Below, piece after piece: positions 5,571 to 8,638 of a stretch of DNA of 8,638 nt. The translations under genes were made by a program, and so were the position numbers. The DNA comes from Candidatus Thalassarchaeaceae archaeon (lineage in GTDB: Archaea > Thermoplasmatota > Poseidoniia > Poseidoniales > Thalassarchaeaceae). Location: the NCBI GenBank assembly GCA_030747475.1, contig JASLKO010000105.1, positions 1 to 8,638 on the forward strand, read 5' to 3'. The notes under the pieces were generated by a model. That model was given only the letters and a program-made list of their open reading frames with translations. It was not told the DNA's origin and searched no databases. Numbering within the stretch: the first letter of the stretch is position 1; each line of letters opens with the position of its first letter.

Positions 5571-8500
5571 TCATTCATCGCGTGGAGGCATGACTCGATT
5601 CATCGCTTCACATGTTGGACACTTGAAGCGGAATGGTGGCTCCTTGTTGGTTGGCAAGCGAATGCGTGATTCACAGGCGTGGCAACGAGCGGTTTCATCC
5701 TCATCAGCACGTATTTCACCATGCTTGAGGTCATCGTCTTTGCTCTCTTCTTCGATTGCTTCATCCCATGCATCTTGTGCATTCTTCTTGGTCCTCGCCT
5801 TGGAACTAAAACGCATCCACATGATGAGTAAACCTGCAAATAACCAACCGGACAACATGGCGATGGCAAGATTTGCCGCATTGACCATCGGGCCACCACT
5901 CCAAAGTTCTGCTTCGGTCGGGGTCGGTGCCTCAAATTCAACATCGAGGTCCTTTGATTCACTGTTGACTGCAAATCCTTGACCGTCGGAAAGAGTACCA
6001 CTGGCTTCGATTCGAATTTCAACCGTACCAACGGTTGGTTCTCCAATTGGCGTCAGAGTCAGCGAGTAAGTCGAAACACCTCTTGGTGCAACTGAAAAGA
6101 TACTCACTGTAAGATTTTGATCGACCAAATTCCAATCTGCCGAAAGATCGTTTGCATATTCGCCAGCCAACCGAAGGAACCCATTGACTTGCTCATTTCC
6201 ATCATTTCGAATGGTAACTGTGTAGGTCGCTGAACTGTTCCAAGGCAATGACCAATCGTCTCCAATCATGGACACCTCAAGCATGGGGCTTCCATCTGCA
6301 TTGCGTTGTGGAAGAATTTCAACGTCAACTGAATCTGTCGAATTCACGCTTGAATCTGACAAGGATGTGGCAGTGAATGCAATCGTGTGCATTCCCGCCA
6401 ACAGGCCGCTACTGGCAACACATGACACCGTGTAACTTTGAGCAACAGAGCCAGCAGCTAGAGTCACTTGTGTCGGATGGTCACAAGTAAATCCAGATGG
6501 CCCTGTGACTAGAAGTGTATCTTCAGCCTCACCCAAATTGGCTAAGAATAGGGACAAAATTGCACTTCCTTCAGCGGGAATTGATTGTATATTTGTAGTC
6601 ACAGTGGACTGAACAGAAATTGAGGGGATGGTGGCAAATAGGGACAATGAGTCATTGACTGAATCATCGTTTTCACTTTCTACAGTCAGTGTCATGGTCA
6701 CATCATCGGCGGCACCTGTTCTTCGCAGTGAGATGTTGACTTCACCACTTTCACCTGCTGCAAGGGTCAGTGTTTGCGGAGAGATGCCCACTTCAAAGCC
6801 AGCCGCACCAGTCAACGTAACCGCAAAGGTGTCTTGCTCATTTCCATCATTGATTACGGTCGCAACATAAACCGAATTCGCTGCATTTGATACGGGCAGA
6901 GTATCTCCAGCGACCAACAGTCGGACCTCGGCTCTCTGATCGACTTGGGCTTGGATTGTCAGCGAATCCCAAGATGTGCCATCAGTGGGGTTCATGGCAA
7001 GAACTGTGAATGAATAGGATCCCGATGCAATATCATCATCAATGGCTACATTCATGGATAGAGTTGATTGATTTCCATTGGGTTCAACTGTCGTACCATT
7101 ATTCACTGAAATTGTAAATCCTGCAGGTGCACCACTCCAATCCAATGATGCCAATGCTGGACCCGTGCCATCATTTGTCAAAGTGAAATCAATAGATGTT
7201 GGACTGTTTGCACCAACATCGAATGCGCCTCCCAATGGGCCAGTCATCCAAATGGATGACCATGGAAGGACATTGATTGTTCCAGAGAAATTCAGTGTGG
7301 ACGAGCCGTCTTGTGCGACAGCGCTCAAGGCAATTGAATAATTGCCAACCAATGATGTATCCGAGGCTGTGGATGTTGACCAAGTCAAATCAATGGTCTC
7401 ACCGGAATGAACTGCGGCATAGGATGAATCTGTGGAGATGGTCAACTCATTCGATGCGGAGGTTAGGCGGATACTAGTGGTTTCAGTCCCAGTATTTCGA
7501 ATGGTAATGATGCCTGAAACCGAACCACCGGGTGAGAGTGATAACGCTTCATTGCTTACAATCTCAAGGCCATATGAGACACCGATTGTAATCGTGTGCG
7601 TGTGTGAGTAGCTCACTTCTCCAATCTCATCCCAAGCATCGAGTGTGATATCACAAGTGTCACCTTCACTGGCTGTAGAATCAATATTGACAACCGTTGA
7701 AATTGATTCATTGTCGCTTGCTAGAAGTCTGTCACCGTCTGCTTCTGCTGAATCCAAACTTGCCGTACATGCTCCTGAAGTGGAAATTGAATAGATGGAC
7801 TCTGCTTCGGAAGTCCCGGAATTGTGAACCTCGAAATCGACCATTCCGGTGGCATTGGGCAACCAATTGTTGGTGGATTCAGTTGCTGACATCGTGAGGT
7901 TGTGTGTCCCATTGACGCGGACGACAATTGTTTCTGAGATGGTGAAATTGCCCATTGCAGATCCGGCTGAAAGTATGAACCCATAATCGCCAGGCGCCTC
8001 TCCATTAGGCACACTGATTCGAAGCGTCGCATTCTGGCTCTCACCAGCACTCATGTTAGAGAATGTGGAGGTCAGCCAACGTACATCCCAACCGGTTGGA
8101 ATCGAGCGCCCCATTGTGGTCCCATTGCCACCACCTTGTCCACTACTGACGGTCATGCATGTGGTCGCATTGCCAACCGCACTCAAATTGTGTGACAATG
8201 TTGCAGAAATACACCAGTCACCCACAGATACGTTCCAATTGTTGGTCCAAGTATGATTGGTGCCATTGCTGGTCCAATTGTAGACTCCAGCATCATATGG
8301 GAACAAAGACCCATTTTCCTCAAGGGTCCAATCGACAACATAGGAGTGATTTGCGGATATGTTGACGGAATCAAGTGTTGCAGTCAAATTGGTTCCAACA
8401 GCTGAAAGTGCAGCAAACAATTCTGCAGGGCCACTATTTGTTCCATTGGTTCCATTGCCAGATTGGTTGCCACCAGAATTGTTGGTGATGACTTGGAAGG

Positions 8501-8638
8501 CGGTGACATCGGTTTCAATATGATTCCAAGAACCGTTGGATTGGTAAGATAAGATCGAAGTAAACGTGTAATTTCCAACTTGTAAACCGGTTACATTCCA
8601 CATTTCAGAGGTGGAATTTGATGTGCCGACCCATGAAA
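5571..8638 (-). CDS. Giant surface protein: Ig-like repeats, one TM helix, cytosolic zinc ribbon (5' partial)
   Basis: The frame is open past the window edge (the codons before the Met at 8603 read SWVGTSNSTSE), so the N-terminus and signal peptide are missing. Numbering from that Met, 1010 residues are visible. Residues 1-155 hold two Trp- and sequon-rich beta modules joined by a Gly/Asn linker (41-58). Residues about 165-890 are beta-sandwich repeats of the CARDB/NEW3-like type, recognisable by an N-x-G motif at 261, 370, 477, 585, 689 and 800. A transmembrane helix follows (about 910-930), then a basic and acidic stretch (931-971), and a zinc ribbon with CHAC (974-977) and CPTC (995-998). 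By the positive-inside rule the repeats are outside and the ribbon is in the cytosol. The six ectodomain cysteines occur as three pairs. It is most likely a glycosylated cell-surface or adhesion protein; ligand and partners are unknown. Its stop abuts the trmI stop with no spacer. Confidence 0.85.
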   Translation of the reverse strand, partial: SWVGTSNSTSEMWNVTGLQVGNYTFTSILSYQSNGSWNHIETDVTAFQVITNNSGGNQSGNGTNGTNSGPAELFAALSAVGTNLTATLDSVNISANHSYVVDWTLEENGSLFPYDAGVYNWTSNGTNHTWTNNWNVSVGDWCISATLSHNLSAVGNATTCMTVSSGQGGGNGTTMGRSIPTGWDVRWLTSTFSNMSAGESQNATLRISVPNGEAPGDYGFILSAGSAMGNFTISETIVVRVNGTHNLTMSATESTNNWLPNATGMVDFEVHNSGTSEAESIYSISTSGACTASLDSAEADGDRLLASDNESISTVVNIDSTASEGDTCDITLDAWDEIGEVSYSHTHTITIGVSYGLEIVSNEALSLSPGGSVSGIITIRNTGTETTSIRLTSASNELTISTDSSYAAVHSGETIDLTWSTSTASDTSLVGNYSIALSAVAQDGSSTLNFSGTINVLPWSSIWMTGPLGGAFDVGANSPTSIDFTLTNDGTGPALASLDWSGAPAGFTISVNNGTTVEPNGNQSTLSMNVAIDDDIASGSYSFTVLAMNPTDGTSWDSLTIQAQVDQRAEVRLLVAGDTLPVSNAANSVYVATVINDGNEQDTFAVTLTGAAGFEVGISPQTLTLAAGESGEVNISLRRTGAADDVTMTLTVESENDDSVNDSLSLFATIPSISVQSTVTTNIQSIPAEGSAILSLFLANLGEAEDTLLVTGPSGFTCDHPTQVTLAAGSVAQSYTVSCVASSGLLAGMHTIAFTATSLSDSSVNSTDSVDVEILPQRNADGSPMLEVSMIGDDWSLPWNSSATYTVTIRNDGNEQVNGFLRLAGEYANDLSADWNLVDQNLTVSIFSVAPRGVSTYSLTLTPIGEPTVGTVEIRIEASGTLSDGQGFAVNSESKDLDVEFEAPTPTEAELWSGGPMVNAANLAIAMLSGWLFAGLLIMWMRFSSKARTKKNAQDAWDEAIEEESKDDDLKHGEIRADEDETARCHACESRIRLPTNKEPPFRFKCPTCEAMNRVMPPRDE
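6188..6206. repeat. 19-base direct repeat inside the surface-protein gene, copy 1
   Basis: CTTGCTCATTTCCATCATT is repeated exactly at 6833-6851, 645 bases away. Both copies encode NDGNEQ at the same point of two beta-sandwich modules (residues 800-805 and 585-590). Exact nucleotide identity suggests recent duplication or conversion between repeat units, or strong constraint on this hexapeptide. Confidence 0.6.
6833..6851. repeat. 19-base direct repeat inside the surface-protein gene, copy 2
   Basis: This is the partner of the copy at 6188-6206, in the same frame and encoding the same NDGNEQ motif. The flanking sequence has diverged between the two modules, so identity is confined to the motif region. 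Confidence 0.6.

Noticed and set aside
5600..6046. Second minus-strand frame of 148 codons inside the surface-protein gene
   Set aside because: It is an out-of-frame shadow of the region encoding the transmembrane helix and zinc ribbon, with no coherent domain of its own.
5571..8638. Repeat region read as a CRISPR array or DNA satellite
   Set aside because: The periodicity is at protein level (about 108 residues) with diverged DNA; only one 19-base exact repeat pair was found, and the frame is open throughout.

Overview
The window looks like a piece of a euryarchaeal chromosome. The best fit is the Thermoplasmatota, most likely a marine Poseidoniales (Marine Group II)-like organism. This rests on a membrane-anchored archaeal LonB protease without intein, a UPF0147 protein, an archaeal-type TrmI tRNA methyltransferase, and a very large Asn/Ser/Thr-rich surface protein with a single C-terminal transmembrane helix followed by a cytosolic zinc ribbon. 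No 16S rRNA or other taxonomic marker is present, so the lineage is an inference from gene families and style.

Layout, left to right. Positions 1-112 hold at most the first codons of a divergent minus-strand gene that runs off the left edge (uncertain). A short plus-strand gene follows (UPF0147, 113-388). Next is a three-gene minus-strand cluster, read right to left: lonB (2511-4577), an MFS transporter (1142-2473) and a type-2 asparaginase/isoaspartyl peptidase (369-1145). The last two overlap by ATGA. A 219-base divergent intergenic region (4578-4796) carries one strong GC-rich hairpin on the lon side and two small tandem hairpins on the trmI side. trmI runs on the plus strand (4797-5570). 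A minus-strand gene for a giant membrane-anchored surface protein fills the rest (5571 to beyond 8638) and is cut by the window end, so its N-terminus and signal peptide are missing.

How the genes may work together. The lonB-MFS-isoaspartyl peptidase cluster is compatible with one transcript: a 37-base gap, then a 4-base overlap. A plausible but unproven reading is protein quality control: LonB degrades membrane and misfolded proteins, the threonine hydrolase handles isoaspartyl peptides or asparagine, and the MFS pump exports an unknown small molecule. TrmI methylates tRNA A57/A58 and UPF0147 is of unknown function. Both convergent gene pairs have no spacer (20-base overlap, and direct abutment), so genes are very tightly packed.

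I see no CRISPR array, insertion sequence, tRNA or rRNA gene, phage gene or defence island. The points most worth a second look are the surface protein architecture (six ~108-residue repeats, paired cysteines, very high sequon density, cytosolic zinc ribbon), the hairpin that sequesters the MFS start codon, and the hairpins in the lon/trmI divergent region.
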